Source: JAJCYK01 sp965212195 (lineage in GTDB: Bacteria; Bacteroidota; Bacteroidia; Cytophagales; Cyclobacteriaceae). Taken from it: a DNA stretch of 64,000 nt. Made by a program: the position numbers and the translations under genes. The notes under the pieces were generated by a model, which was not told the origin of the DNA, did no database searches, and saw nothing but the letters and a program-made list of their open reading frames with translations. Each line of letters starts with the position of its first letter. Position 1 is the first letter of the stretch. Positions 33,437 to 43,051 of this stretch are shown here, one piece after another. The stretch spans positions 445,357 to 509,356 of the forward strand of contig CBDBUW010000012.1 of the NCBI GenBank assembly GCA_965212195.1, read 5' to 3'.

Positions 33437-33926
33437 TATTTCAATTTCTTATAGATTTATGGAAGGAACCTCCCTCCTGCCAAACACACCTTCGCTGAAG
33501 CTTGGGCCGGCACAGATTGCCAAAAGCGTGCTCCATTACCACTAACTAAGAAATGAAAGTGATTACTTCTAAAGAGTGGTAAGCCCATCGCGCAAACTGC
33601 TAATTTAACCGCTCACCCCAAGCTATCTCACAACATAACGCAGCCATTGTATAACGAACAAGGAGTTTTCGTGCTTGCGGGCGTCAAGCCTAATTAACAT
33701 AAGATCAGTTATCGCCACATAATTTACTTTGTCCGATCGAAAGCTCATGGCACCGATCGGGCTAGAATTTCTTGGGTTGAATGTCAAAGAAAACCTCGGT
33801 CATCATGAACTTACCAAGGGGCACCTCTTTGGACATAAAAATGCTTAAATTTATAAAGAGTGGTGGATTAGGACCACAGCAGTGAGTTGAGATAAAAAAC
33901 CAAATAAAACCTAACGGACGCAATAA
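33437..33926. other. Long intergenic region between the two cyclase genes
   Basis: About 490 bases without a gene. It contains ACATAACGCAGCCATTGTATA (33633-33653), shared with the leader of the first cyclase. An inverted repeat, CCGATCG/CGATCGG, lies at about 33733-33759. The arrangement resembles dispersed-repeat or recombination-site debris, but no defined element could be named. Confidence 0.4.
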
Positions 33927-36017
33927 ATGCCTGCTTCAAAAGACCGCCAGGAAACATCGCCGCGCCATAGTCTAGAGGCGATCCTCTTCGCCGACATTGC
34001 TGGCTTTACCGCCCTAATGCAAAAGGACGAGGCGGTCGCTTCCACACTCCTCCACCGTTTTCAAAAAGAAATAGATGAAAAAGTGGCTGCCCATGACGGT
34101 CGCATCGTCAATTTTTATGGTGATGGGGCGCTCTGCATTTTTCAGACACCTTTGGAAGCTGTCCATTGTGCAATGGACTTACAAACCAATTTTAAAGAAG
34201 CGCCCAGTGTACCGGTCCGCATCGGCATGCACATTGGCACAGTCGTTATTGATGACGATCAGGTATATGGTGACAGCGTGAATTTAGCTTCAAGGATACA
34301 GTCAATGGGAATTGCCGGAGCTGTGCTTTTTTCTGAAAGCATACGAAAGGATATTAAAAATCATCCGGAATTCGAGGTAATCTCATTGGGACAATTTGAA
34401 TTTAAAAATGTAGAAGAGCCAATGGAGGTATTTGCTTTGGTCAATGAGGGATTGACTATACCCAAGCCGAAAGATCTCCAGGGGAAAAGCAAGGGTACGC
34501 AAGTTCCTTTCTACGCTTCATTTCTTGTAGGTTCCCGGAAATGGTTTGCCCTAGCAGGAGTGCTTGTTCTGTTACTGGCCGGGTGGTTTGGAATTTATTT
34601 GACTAAGACCAACGGTACCGTGGTAATGGCCGTCCCTGAGGAAAATTCTATTGCCGTCCTGCCGTTTATAAATATCAGCGGAAATCCCGATCAGGAATAT
34701 TTCAGTGATGGAATATCCGAAGAAATTATTAATAGCCTGACTCAGATAAACAGTTTGAAAGTAGCGGCACGGACTTCCTCTTTTTCCTTCAAAGACACAA
34801 AAACGGACCTTCCAACAATTGGCAGAAAGCTCAATGTAAACATGGTGCTTGAAGGTAGCGTTCGCAGGTCGAATGACCACATTCGGGTGACCGTACAGTT
34901 GATCAATGTTGCCGATGGGTTTCATATCTGGTCGGAAGAATATGATACGGAGATCGGCGATCTCTTTGCGGTGCAAGATGACATATCTTCCCGCATCAGG
35001 GAAAAGCTGAACATTACCTTGTCTGGAGGCCAGGTTAAGAAGACCGACGCCAGGCCGACCGGAAATATGGAGGCTTACGAAATGTTCCTTAAAGGTAATT
35101 ATTTCATTAACCAGCGAGTGAATGGTGTGGAGAAAGCACTTCATTATTACACCAGGGCCATTGAACTGGATTCGGCATTTACCCGGGCCTATGTGCAGCT
35201 GTCGTATACTTACTACTGGCTGGCCGCTTTTGATTTTCTTCCTCCAGGCCAGAGTTTTCCGCAGGCCCGCAAATACGCTAATAAAGCACTTGCCTTGGAA
35301 AAGGATTTACCCGATGCCTACGAAGCACTAGCTTGGATCTATTTAATGTATGATTGGAATTGGGACGCCGCCTGGATACAGTTTCAGAAATTGACACCTC
35401 CCGGCTCCAGCCCAGCTCCTCGTTTCTTCCCTGCTTGGTACCGCGCCCAACTGTATGGTGATTTTGACTATGCTATTGAAGTCACACAGATGCTTGTTGA
35501 TCGGGATCCACTTTCCATTTGGTGGCTTACCAACCTGGCACATTTAAATCTGTTGGATCGACGCTTCACCGAGGCAAGAGATATATTAAAGAAAGTGCAG
35601 GAATTACAACCTTTCTACAGTGAGGGGATCAGGTACTTGGGAGTATCCTATTTTTATGAAGGAAATTTTGACCAGGCGATCAGATATCTGAGAGAAGCAG
35701 TGGAACTTTCGGAAGGAAAAGGTTCGTCTTTATTTTATCTTATCTGCGCACTGGCTGCTTCAGGGCAAGCGGAAGAAGCCGAACAGTTGTATGCAGTTTG
35801 GAGCGCCTCTTCTACGTTAATCATTTCATGGAAAAAGGCTATCATATCCGCGTATCTTAATAATATGGATAAAGCCTTTCAGTTTATGGAACAGTCCGTT
35901 GCTAACAGGGATTTTTGGCTGATTTCACTGCAGATCGACCCAATTTGGGATATCCTTCGACCAGATCCAAGGTTTGAGGTATTGGTATCGAGGTTGAATT
36001 TTCCAAGAAAGGAGTGA
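33927..36017 (+). CDS. Class III cyclase with TolB-like and TPR domains
   Basis: This 696-residue protein has an N-terminal cyclase domain (ILFADIAGFTALM with Asp23; NFYGDGAL with Asp66; YGDSVNLASRIQ), a single membrane helix at about 209-225, and a TolB/FlgO-like domain (IAVLPFINISGNPDQEYFSDGISEEI through about residue 370). A TPR array follows (about 385-690). This is a recognised architecture in Bacteroidota and Proteobacteria, with the cyclase inside and the sensor part outside the inner membrane. Its output domain closely resembles that of the AraC-type regulator at 39260. The ligand is unknown. Confidence 0.9.
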   Translation: MPASKDRQETSPRHSLEAILFADIAGFTALMQKDEAVASTLLHRFQKEIDEKVAAHDGRIVNFYGDGALCIFQTPLEAVHCAMDLQTNFKEAPSVPVRIGMHIGTVVIDDDQVYGDSVNLASRIQSMGIAGAVLFSESIRKDIKNHPEFEVISLGQFEFKNVEEPMEVFALVNEGLTIPKPKDLQGKSKGTQVPFYASFLVGSRKWFALAGVLVLLLAGWFGIYLTKTNGTVVMAVPEENSIAVLPFINISGNPDQEYFSDGISEEIINSLTQINSLKVAARTSSFSFKDTKTDLPTIGRKLNVNMVLEGSVRRSNDHIRVTVQLINVADGFHIWSEEYDTEIGDLFAVQDDISSRIREKLNITLSGGQVKKTDARPTGNMEAYEMFLKGNYFINQRVNGVEKALHYYTRAIELDSAFTRAYVQLSYTYYWLAAFDFLPPGQSFPQARKYANKALALEKDLPDAYEALAWIYLMYDWNWDAAWIQFQKLTPPGSSPAPRFFPAWYRAQLYGDFDYAIEVTQMLVDRDPLSIWWLTNLAHLNLLDRRFTEARDILKKVQELQPFYSEGIRYLGVSYFYEGNFDQAIRYLREAVELSEGKGSSLFYLICALAASGQAEEAEQLYAVWSASSTLIISWKKAIISAYLNNMDKAFQFMEQSVANRDFWLISLQIDPIWDILRPDPRFEVLVSRLNFPRKE

Positions 36018-36200
36018 ATTGTTGCCAGGATTTTGTTTGGTCAAAAGGAAGCCGGAATTCGTCTGCTTTTGGCCATCGTTGGAACATCGAATTAATATCA
36101 AAAATTCAGTTGTTTTAAAAAACCTCACATTATTTAGTTTGGAATGCTCTGGGTGCCGATCTATATGAGATTGAGGTAAGAGAAAAAGCCTAACAGTCGA

Positions 36201-36533
36201 CTATTCTTTATTCCTTACCATCTCCAACAATCTCCCAATCCTGTTTTTATCAATTTCATTTAAGGACTTGACCTTAATGTGTTTCATGGTTTTCCCGCTG
36301 CCTTCGAATAAAGATTGTTCCTCTTTTGATAGACCTTTTATCGAAAAACCCAGGTTAACATGATTTTTCAAAGCCACTATGTAATACCGGCCATTGTCAT
36401 AGGCCGGCACCCCCCATTTCATCTCTTCTTTAATATCAGGAAACGTTTTGTGAATTATCTTCCTCAACTCCTCGCAAATTTCTTTTTGTGGAGATCCCTG
36501 CTTACCTACGTAATTGTTCACCTTTTTATCCAT
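36201..36533 (-). CDS. DUF1801 protein (YdhG-like)
   Basis: This 110-residue protein has the DUF1801 pattern: helix ICEELRKIIHKTFPDIKEEMKWGVPAY, then NGRYYIVALKNHVNLGFSIKG and a C-terminal ...KHIKVKSLNEIDKNRIGRLLEMV helix. These small cytoplasmic proteins are related to the iron-chaperone/frataxin-like YdhG group, but biochemical function is mostly untested. The gene is monocistronic. Confidence 0.88.
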   Translation of the reverse strand: MDKKVNNYVGKQGSPQKEICEELRKIIHKTFPDIKEEMKWGVPAYDNGRYYIVALKNHVNLGFSIKGLSKEEQSLFEGSGKTMKHIKVKSLNEIDKNRIGRLLEMVRNKE

Positions 36534-36697
36534 CGTATCTCTTTAACCTCTTTCTAGAATCATCAATGGATTTTAATAAGAAACTTACAAGATGGTTGTG
36601 TAACTCAGATCATTTTGCACACCCAAATCAAATATGAAATGACTAAATCAAGAACATTAAGCAATCGCCTACTGATGTGGTACCAGGACACTTTGTC

Positions 36698-37117
36698 CTA
36701 CAAAACTCCCGGCGGCCGTGTATCCAATATTGGAATGCCCAACTTCGTATCTACCCATCTAAAGTAATAATACAAGGTACGCTCCACCTCAATGCCATAA
36801 TCAATGGTAGGATCATATTGAATAATGTTCTCAAAAAATGAAGGTGAAGTTTGCGGATGCGTAGCTTTATAATTCCACGCTGATACATAGCGCTGATTCC
36901 AACTCCTATAATAACTTACACTGCGATCCCTGGCCGGACTCCAAGTGGTAGCAAACCAGGCATCAAACCCAGGATCGAAGACTACTACTTCATATTCTTC
37001 CTCATTTTGCGACAGGTTCACGATATTTTCACTAGGTGCTCTTAATACCCTAGGCGATGATGGGGCGCAACCTACCAGTAGAAATGCCCCTAAGATAATT
37101 GCTGATATACTTTTCAT
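36698..37117 (-). CDS. DUF6146-family lipoprotein
   Basis: This 139-residue protein is read from ATG 37117, preceded by a GAGAGG site; in-frame starts at 37132 and 37138 would add charged residues. The lipoprotein signal is MKSISAIILGAFLLVGC. The mature part has YEVVVFDPGFDAWFATTW, YVSAWNYKATHPQ and YDPTIDYGIEVERTLYYYFRW, the pattern of the DUF6146 family of Bacteroidota. Function is unknown; likely periplasmic and lipid-anchored. Confidence 0.8.
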   Translation of the reverse strand: MKSISAIILGAFLLVGCAPSSPRVLRAPSENIVNLSQNEEEYEVVVFDPGFDAWFATTWSPARDRSVSYYRSWNQRYVSAWNYKATHPQTSPSFFENIIQYDPTIDYGIEVERTLYYYFRWVDTKLGIPILDTRPPGVL

Positions 37118-37320
37118 ACTTTCCTCTCTCATTTTCAACTAATAACAAAACGTCAAATTCCCCGATCATATATATAGTAGATCAAGGAAAACCTATCAAT
37201 TTAATCCCTAAGAATCAATGACCATCGTCAGCAGTAAAACGACCTTCTGTCATAATCATGCATAATCTAAACGAACAAAATTAGCTATGAGCCTAATTGT
37301 AACAAGCAGCGGTTTCTGAA

Positions 37321-37361
37321 AAAACAGTCCGTTGCTTAACTTAAGCAAAACGGACTGTTTT
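37321..37361 (-). terminator. Long terminator hairpin after the hydrolase lipoprotein gene
   Basis: AAAACAGTCCGTT (37321-37333) pairs with AACGGACTGTTTT (37349-37361), extended by an inner GCTTAA/TTAAGC stem. T-rich tails exist on both strands. Lies within the 300-base gap 37118-37418, otherwise featureless. Confidence 0.85.
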
Positions 37362-37418
37362 ATTATTAGGAATCACCAAGCAAAAATGTGTTATGTGCTC
37401 TGATTTAATGCTTCGGAC

Positions 37419-39086
37419 TTAAGCTTTGAACTTTTGCGCATGCTCCACCAGCCACTGCCGTAGTGTTTCCCAGGCCAGTTCAGCGGCATCATCAGCCATA
37501 AACAGGTCGCCATGGCCGAAATCAATGGCCCGTAACTCCTCCGGCTGCAGGTTCACAATATAATCCGTAACATCGCGACTCCTGGTAAGGCTGCTGGTAA
37601 ATAATCCTTGCTGACCAAATCCGCCGGCTACGCCCAGGTATAATATGGGTAATTTAATTTCCGACAGATGATCGTCAATGGTGACCTCTTCTTCGTTACA
37701 CAGACATGCGCTCAGCTCTTTTCCACCCAACTGGGGCTGGTAGGGAGGCAATCCTCTTAGCAATTCAATCCATCTGGATGGCTTGGTGTATAATAATCCT
37801 TGCGGGATGGGTGATGTACCCTCGAACTCCCCTCCTACAAAATGCCAGAATGGTGCCGGCGCATTGCCTTGGGCAAAGGTGCTGGTGCCCAGGAAAAGCA
37901 CGAACTGATAGTTATTAAACCCTGGTACCGGCGAAGGATCGTCAGGACTTAAAACGGCGGCATCTCCGAATAGGCTAAAGGTGAGTCCATTGGAATTTTG
38001 ATAGACACCCATGTCTATTTGAGCTTGAGCCCCGGCTGCTCGGTTGCAATTGGCAATCCTGGAGTCTTCATCTTCAGCAGCATACTTCATGGCGCCTTCG
38101 GCGGCGATAACTCCTTTGATATCACGGCGAATGCGATGTTGTTGAGTTTCTCTTCCGGCGGCGGCATAAGCGACGGCTACCCCGTAACTAAAACCCAGCA
38201 AGTTCAGTTGATCAAAACCCTGGCCGCTCAGTCCTCGCACTAAACGGGCGATGGCCATAGCCTTCAAGGTATGATCCACATCCCGCTCAACGCCCCAATC
38301 CTTCATGAAGGAGAAATCACCGGTTTCCAGGGGAACCAAGGTCCAGGCAAGGTCGATCCCCCAAACATCGATGTTATGGGATGCTAAATACAGGGGTGAA
38401 GAGCTTTGCTCATCCGGCTTTTCCACACCGGGTCGTAAAAAGATATCATCAAAATTCTGGCTTGATCCGTGTATCATAAAGACCGCTCCATCGGTGTGCA
38501 CGGGACGGTAGCTTCGGTGCTCACGCACCACCCGGTGGATACGGACCACATCAAATTCGTCCTTACCTAGATCCACGACAAACCGGTAGTGAGCAATCCC
38601 GTTTTTTAGCTCCCTGCGATCCATACTGATCAGACGTCGCTTTTTCTCAGACCTCTTATGATTATGGTGGGGCCCTTTGGTCAAAAGTTCCGGATGTTGA
38701 ATATTGTGGATCTCCACCCCTTCCCTGTTCATCCCTGTCAGGCCTGCAATGGTTACCTGTTCTCCGCTCTCACCAGTGAGGCCAATAAGTTGGATATTAG
38801 ATTTGGTGATATTAACTGTTTCCTGGTAATTGCCTGGTTCTACATAAATGGCTTCTCCGGGTTGAGCCGCGTCCACGGCATCCTGAATAGCGCTTTCTTT
38901 CTCCACGATGATGCTAGATCCCGAGTTTAATTCCTCCAATAGTGCTACCCAGTCATCTTGTTGGATAGCCGGATCATCTGATTCAATGCCGTTATAGGGG
39001 TGATCTTCACAGCCAGTAGTGAACCAAGCTGTCAGGCAAAGGAAAAACATGACCAGTAAACTATGATGTACCTTTGAATTTTTCAT
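37419..39086 (-). CDS. Lipoprotein alpha/beta hydrolase with beta-helix-like N-terminal segment
   Basis: This 555-residue protein has a lipoprotein signal (LTAWFTTGC). A DUF1565-like segment (about 60-115: IQDAVDAAQPGEAIYVEPGNYQETVNI, NIQLIG) normally begins a parallel beta-helix. An alpha/beta-hydrolase domain (about 195-550) follows, with oxyanion strand GAVFMIHGSSQNFDD, nucleophile elbow GFSYG and late acid/His residues (LGVAGGFG..., IDFGHGDLFM). The hydrolase substrate is unknown; esters or small polysaccharide decorations are plausible. The two-part architecture is unusual. Confidence 0.78.
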   Translation of the reverse strand: MKNSKVHHSLLVMFFLCLTAWFTTGCEDHPYNGIESDDPAIQQDDWVALLEELNSGSSIIVEKESAIQDAVDAAQPGEAIYVEPGNYQETVNITKSNIQLIGLTGESGEQVTIAGLTGMNREGVEIHNIQHPELLTKGPHHNHKRSEKKRRLISMDRRELKNGIAHYRFVVDLGKDEFDVVRIHRVVREHRSYRPVHTDGAVFMIHGSSQNFDDIFLRPGVEKPDEQSSSPLYLASHNIDVWGIDLAWTLVPLETGDFSFMKDWGVERDVDHTLKAMAIARLVRGLSGQGFDQLNLLGFSYGVAVAYAAAGRETQQHRIRRDIKGVIAAEGAMKYAAEDEDSRIANCNRAAGAQAQIDMGVYQNSNGLTFSLFGDAAVLSPDDPSPVPGFNNYQFVLFLGTSTFAQGNAPAPFWHFVGGEFEGTSPIPQGLLYTKPSRWIELLRGLPPYQPQLGGKELSACLCNEEEVTIDDHLSEIKLPILYLGVAGGFGQQGLFTSSLTRSRDVTDYIVNLQPEELRAIDFGHGDLFMADDAAELAWETLRQWLVEHAQKFKA

Positions 39087-39259
39087 AATAGTAAGAGTTT
39101 ATAGGTCCACAGACCTGATTGAACAATAAATAAAGCAGCAGTTGGCCAATTGCTTTAAATCGAAGTACTACTTCAAAGGTCAGAGAAAAAACACGGAGAC
39201 TATTTCAGCTATGTTTCCAATAGTTCAATATTTTTAATGAACTATGTTGAAAATTTAAA

Positions 39260-41203
39260 TTATGATGCAGTTTGGGTTAATGGAGGCAAATTATGCTCCT
39301 GCAAGAATTTTTGGTAACGGGGATCGGCTCTAAGCGGATCTAATCCGGGCCAGGTTCTGGTCCAGGGGACCCACACGTCCGGTGGTTCAAATTCCAGCCA
39401 TTCAAATGCTTGGTCCAGGTCTCCTAATGAAACATAAATGCGCATGAGTCCAAAGGCCATGCGCGGGGTGACGAGGCCTTTTTTTATCTCATCTACCATT
39501 ACCATCGCGGTTTCTCCATCACCTGCCAACGCATGGGTATTGGCCAGGGCCCACTTCCATACTGGGTTGATTTCTACCGCCTTTTCATGGGCCTCAATTG
39601 CCTGGTCAAACTTACCTTGTTGAGCCAGCACATTGCCCATCATCCACCAGGAGTGTCCAAAGGCACTGTCCAACTCCAGGGCTTCATCAAGTGCGAATTT
39701 AGCTTCATCATATTGCCCTAACCAATAATACATGGAGCCTAAATCGGCGGTATAAATGGGTGTTAAGGGGTCCAGCTCTTTAGCTAATTTTTGTTCCTTC
39801 AATGCCTCTTCCCGCTTACCGAAGATTATTTTATACCAGGCATAGTGAAAATGATTGATTGCCAGATCGGGATTGAGGTTACTGGCTTTGATAAAAGCCT
39901 GCTCGGCACCTTCCCAATCATTTTCGTGATACAATTTTATCATGGCCAACACTGCATGCGCTTTGGCCAAGGTGGAGTCTAATTCGATGGCTCTAGCAGC
40001 AGCAGCCTTGGCTCGTTGCCAATAGGTAATGGAAGGATTGGGGCCATGCAAAAGGGCGATGTACCCTTCGGCCAGACCGGCATAGGAATAAGCATTGGCC
40101 GGATCATTCTCAATGGCCTGATGGAGGAAGTCCAGACCCTTTTGAAAATCTGCAGGCGTTGATTTATTGAGAAAATAGATCCCTCTTAGATAGGCCTTAT
40201 ATGCATCAGGATCGACTTCATTTTTTGCATCAAGCCGCTTTTTATCCTCTTCCGATAAGCGTACTTCTATGCTTTGGGCGATATCTTGAATAACACTGCT
40301 TTCCAGAGACAGTATGTCATTGACCTCCCGGTAATACTCCTGAGCCCAAATATGACTTTCTTCAGGAAATGGTTTTATCAATTGTAATTGTAATCGCATG
40401 CTATCTCCAGTTATGAATACCGATCCCTCTACAATCACATCAACTCCCAGTTCTCTGGCGATATCTTGCATCAGCAAATCACTTTTGGGATAGCGCAAGG
40501 TGGAGGTCCTGGAAATAACCCGCAGCCCCTCTATGGTACCTAATTCACCAATCAGCGCATCATGAAATCCAGCGGTGAGGTATTCCTGATCCGGGCGATC
40601 CGACAAATGCTCCAATGGGAGAATGGCTACAGAAGGATTATCCGGGATTTCTCCCTCACTATTTTTAGTCATCACCAGGAAAACGGCTGCCACTGCCACC
40701 ACTGCTAAAAAAGCAATTAGTATTGCTTTTGATCTCTTGGGACTTCCAGATGCAGGCTGTTTAAGGTCTGAGCTTTCCATGCCGTGGGGAGGGCGCACCC
40801 CTACCCCCACCCTTTCTTCAGTTATCCTGGCTTTTTTTTCAGGTTCAGCATGCGGGATCTGATTCCTTTTTTTTACCTCCCCCGGAGGATAACCATAATG
40901 CTCGTGAAAACAAGTATTAAAATAAGAAGTACTGCTAAATCCCACCCGGTAGGCGATTTCAGAGACATTGCCCACCTCCTGTTGCAGCAATTTCATGGCC
41001 TCATGGAGTTTTACTTCACGAACAAATTGGCTAACAGACTGACCTTTTAAAAGTTTAAGCCTCCGGTGCAAATGGGATCGACTGACCCCTTTCAAACGAG
41101 CTAGCAGTTCAACGCTGAACTGTTCGTTCTGTAGGTTTTCCAAAACAATGTCCTGGAGTTCTTGAAGAAATTTGTCATCCTGTGAATTACCTGCAGCATA
41201 CAT
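39260..41203 (-). CDS. Membrane-spanning AraC-type regulator with TolB-like and TPR domains
   Basis: This 647-residue protein starts with an AraC/HTH_18 domain (about 10-112: FSVELLARLKGVSRSHLHRRL, VSEIAYRVGFSSTSYFNTCF). A basic linker and one membrane helix (about 160-178) follow. After them come a TolB/FlgO-like domain (VAILPLEHLSDRPDQEYLTAG through SIEVRLSEEDKKRL) and at least six TPR units up to the C-terminus. The DNA-binding part is thus cytoplasmic and the sensor part periplasmic. The C-terminal half is the same module as in the cyclase at 33927. Target genes are unknown; it may control the neighbouring hydrolase lipoprotein. Confidence 0.9.
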   Translation of the reverse strand: MYAAGNSQDDKFLQELQDIVLENLQNEQFSVELLARLKGVSRSHLHRRLKLLKGQSVSQFVREVKLHEAMKLLQQEVGNVSEIAYRVGFSSTSYFNTCFHEHYGYPPGEVKKRNQIPHAEPEKKARITEERVGVGVRPPHGMESSDLKQPASGSPKRSKAILIAFLAVVAVAAVFLVMTKNSEGEIPDNPSVAILPLEHLSDRPDQEYLTAGFHDALIGELGTIEGLRVISRTSTLRYPKSDLLMQDIARELGVDVIVEGSVFITGDSMRLQLQLIKPFPEESHIWAQEYYREVNDILSLESSVIQDIAQSIEVRLSEEDKKRLDAKNEVDPDAYKAYLRGIYFLNKSTPADFQKGLDFLHQAIENDPANAYSYAGLAEGYIALLHGPNPSITYWQRAKAAAARAIELDSTLAKAHAVLAMIKLYHENDWEGAEQAFIKASNLNPDLAINHFHYAWYKIIFGKREEALKEQKLAKELDPLTPIYTADLGSMYYWLGQYDEAKFALDEALELDSAFGHSWWMMGNVLAQQGKFDQAIEAHEKAVEINPVWKWALANTHALAGDGETAMVMVDEIKKGLVTPRMAFGLMRIYVSLGDLDQAFEWLEFEPPDVWVPWTRTWPGLDPLRADPRYQKFLQEHNLPPLTQTAS

Positions 41204-41395
41204 GGTGGTTCGCTGTAGTTAGGTGGCCATTGGGTGGGTATAGCGTTATTACCAATATACTAAATAATTCAATTCCTTGTTTGGTGCATTGGGAAAGGTA
41301 ACGAGATATAGGGTATGTATGTCCATTCTCTAAATAATCATAAGACAGATACTCTTCAAACCAATTCTGGCACTTATTTTGCTAACCAGTTAAAT

Positions 41396-41881
41396 ATGCA
41401 CAAAACATTGATAGTCATATTATTGCTTGTCTTTGCTTCATGCAATGATTGCAAAGCACAACCACCGACTATAACCTTCGCAAGCTCCTATTACAAAACT
41501 ACAGCCGGTGCCATTGGTCCCACAGGAATCATTAGTACTACCACCTACGATCTCAAACTCAACTCCCCTAAGACCGTTATGTTGGATCATGCGGTTATTT
41601 CCGGGTTAAGCGTAATGGGCGACGGTATTTTAATACCCACCAACAAAGAAGGAACCATAGATTTTCGGATCCGTATTACTACCCACCAAAAAGATACGGT
41701 TTGGTACAATGGAGAAATTGAATTCCAAGGTATGGTAGTCCCGGCAAATGTGGTTAAAGTCCCCAGAACCGACCAAATCAAGGATTCTTCGGCCGTGGTC
41801 CTATACCTGAGAAGTGGGGGCTCAAATTACATAGTAATTAGAGAAAAGTTTGATCAGGAACGCAGTCAGTATAACAAATAG
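41396..41881 (+). CDS. Small lipoprotein, unknown function
   Basis: This 161-residue protein is read from ATG 41396 because the lipoprotein signal (MHKTLIVILLLVFASC) begins there; an ATG at 41315 would add 27 residues. The mature domain is beta-rich (TITFASSYYKTTAG, DFRIRITTHQKDTVWYNGEIEFQG) and ends in a charged tail. No family is recognised. It is convergent with the amidohydrolase gene, 51 bases apart. Confidence 0.68.
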   Translation: MHKTLIVILLLVFASCNDCKAQPPTITFASSYYKTTAGAIGPTGIISTTTYDLKLNSPKTVMLDHAVISGLSVMGDGILIPTNKEGTIDFRIRITTHQKDTVWYNGEIEFQGMVVPANVVKVPRTDQIKDSSAVVLYLRSGGSNYIVIREKFDQERSQYNK

Positions 41882-41932
41882 CACCTGGAATTTTGAAAAG
41901 GTCACCGGTGTAAAGCTTAAAATACTGAATCT

Positions 41933-43042
41933 CTACTCAAATAAACTGGCATCTAACCCTGGAATGACCTGCAGGGCATTTTGGTAATACACTTTCTTTA
42001 AAACGGAATCCGGAAGATTCAACCCATACATTTTCCAGTGTGCATGACGTTTGCGATAGTAATCAAAATATTCGTCATCGGTCTCCAACACCCGGAAATA
42101 AGTATAGTATTCCTGCTTTTTATAAGTGTCCTTTCCCATCATGACCCGGTCTTGGTATTTGATCATCCATTTCCGGGCATTTCGGGGTTGCCGACCTAAT
42201 TCCGCCAATACAGCACCCAGTTCCGTATACACATTGGGCAGTTCATCAAAAAGATTACCTAACCGATCCAGATCGTTGCCGAACCATCCTAAATGAGCGT
42301 TGATGAAGGTGGTACCGGGATGTTTACGAAATACGTGGTGCTGTTCCGCCATGATCTCTTCAAAGGATGGATACTTATCCGGGGAACGATAACGGCTGGG
42401 ATGCTGCTTCAACTCCAGCCACCGTTCATTGTGCTTGTCCTTGTCTAGCCAAAAAGCTGATGGTTCACCCGAATGGATCAATATGGGAATTCCCAACTCG
42501 CCACACTTGGCCCATATGGGATCTAACCTGGGATCATCTATGGCAATTCGGTTACCCTCATTGTCTTTGTCCGTCAACCCCAGACCTTTATATACTTTTA
42601 ACCCCTTCACTCCCTGCTCAACGGCCTCTTCAATAATATCTAAAGCATCATCCGGCCATCCTTGGTCATCTAAATTTTCGAAATTAATATTGAGGAAGAT
42701 GGCAAAACGGTGGTCCAAATGGTCCTGTACATTGTCCAGGGACCACTCCAGGTATTTGCCCCGGAAACCGCTGAGGTTGACCATTACCGCCATATTGAGT
42801 TCATCCATTTCCGCCACCAGTTTGTCCAGATCCTGGACGGGCATGGTCCACTGGTGATTGTGCACATCGATAAAGGGGAATTTTGACCGGGTGAGCAGGG
42901 TTTCCGGCACTTTCAGAGTAGAGACCGGTTCATACTCTTCCACATCCATTACATTCAGCCGATACTGAATTTTACCGATGGCCCAATAGACAATGCCCAG
43001 AAATACCAAAACCGCTAGCGGTAATAGCAACCATTTTTTCAT
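41933..43042 (-). CDS. Membrane-anchored amidohydrolase-2 family protein
   Basis: This 369-residue protein has an N-terminal anchor (LLLPLAVLVFLGIVYWAIG) and an amidohydrolase-2 TIM barrel. FIDVHNHQ gives the first metal ligands; GVKGLKVYKGLGL, IPILIHSGEPSAFW, TTFINAHLGWFG and DRVMMGKDTY mark the other barrel strands (His and Asp ligands). The family includes decarboxylases and lactonases such as ACMSD and LigI; the substrate is not assignable. It lies nine bases after the DUF2911 gene, in one operon. Confidence 0.85.
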   Translation of the reverse strand: MKKWLLLPLAVLVFLGIVYWAIGKIQYRLNVMDVEEYEPVSTLKVPETLLTRSKFPFIDVHNHQWTMPVQDLDKLVAEMDELNMAVMVNLSGFRGKYLEWSLDNVQDHLDHRFAIFLNINFENLDDQGWPDDALDIIEEAVEQGVKGLKVYKGLGLTDKDNEGNRIAIDDPRLDPIWAKCGELGIPILIHSGEPSAFWLDKDKHNERWLELKQHPSRYRSPDKYPSFEEIMAEQHHVFRKHPGTTFINAHLGWFGNDLDRLGNLFDELPNVYTELGAVLAELGRQPRNARKWMIKYQDRVMMGKDTYKKQEYYTYFRVLETDDEYFDYYRKRHAHWKMYGLNLPDSVLKKVYYQNALQVIPGLDASLFE

Positions 43043-43051
43043 AGGCAGCCT

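Noticed and set aside
33437..33926. tRNA or integron attC array
   Set aside because: No cloverleaf; attC-like resemblance is loose and there is no integrase gene.
41315..41881. Start at 41315 for the small lipoprotein
   Set aside because: The lipoprotein signal begins at the ATG at 41396.
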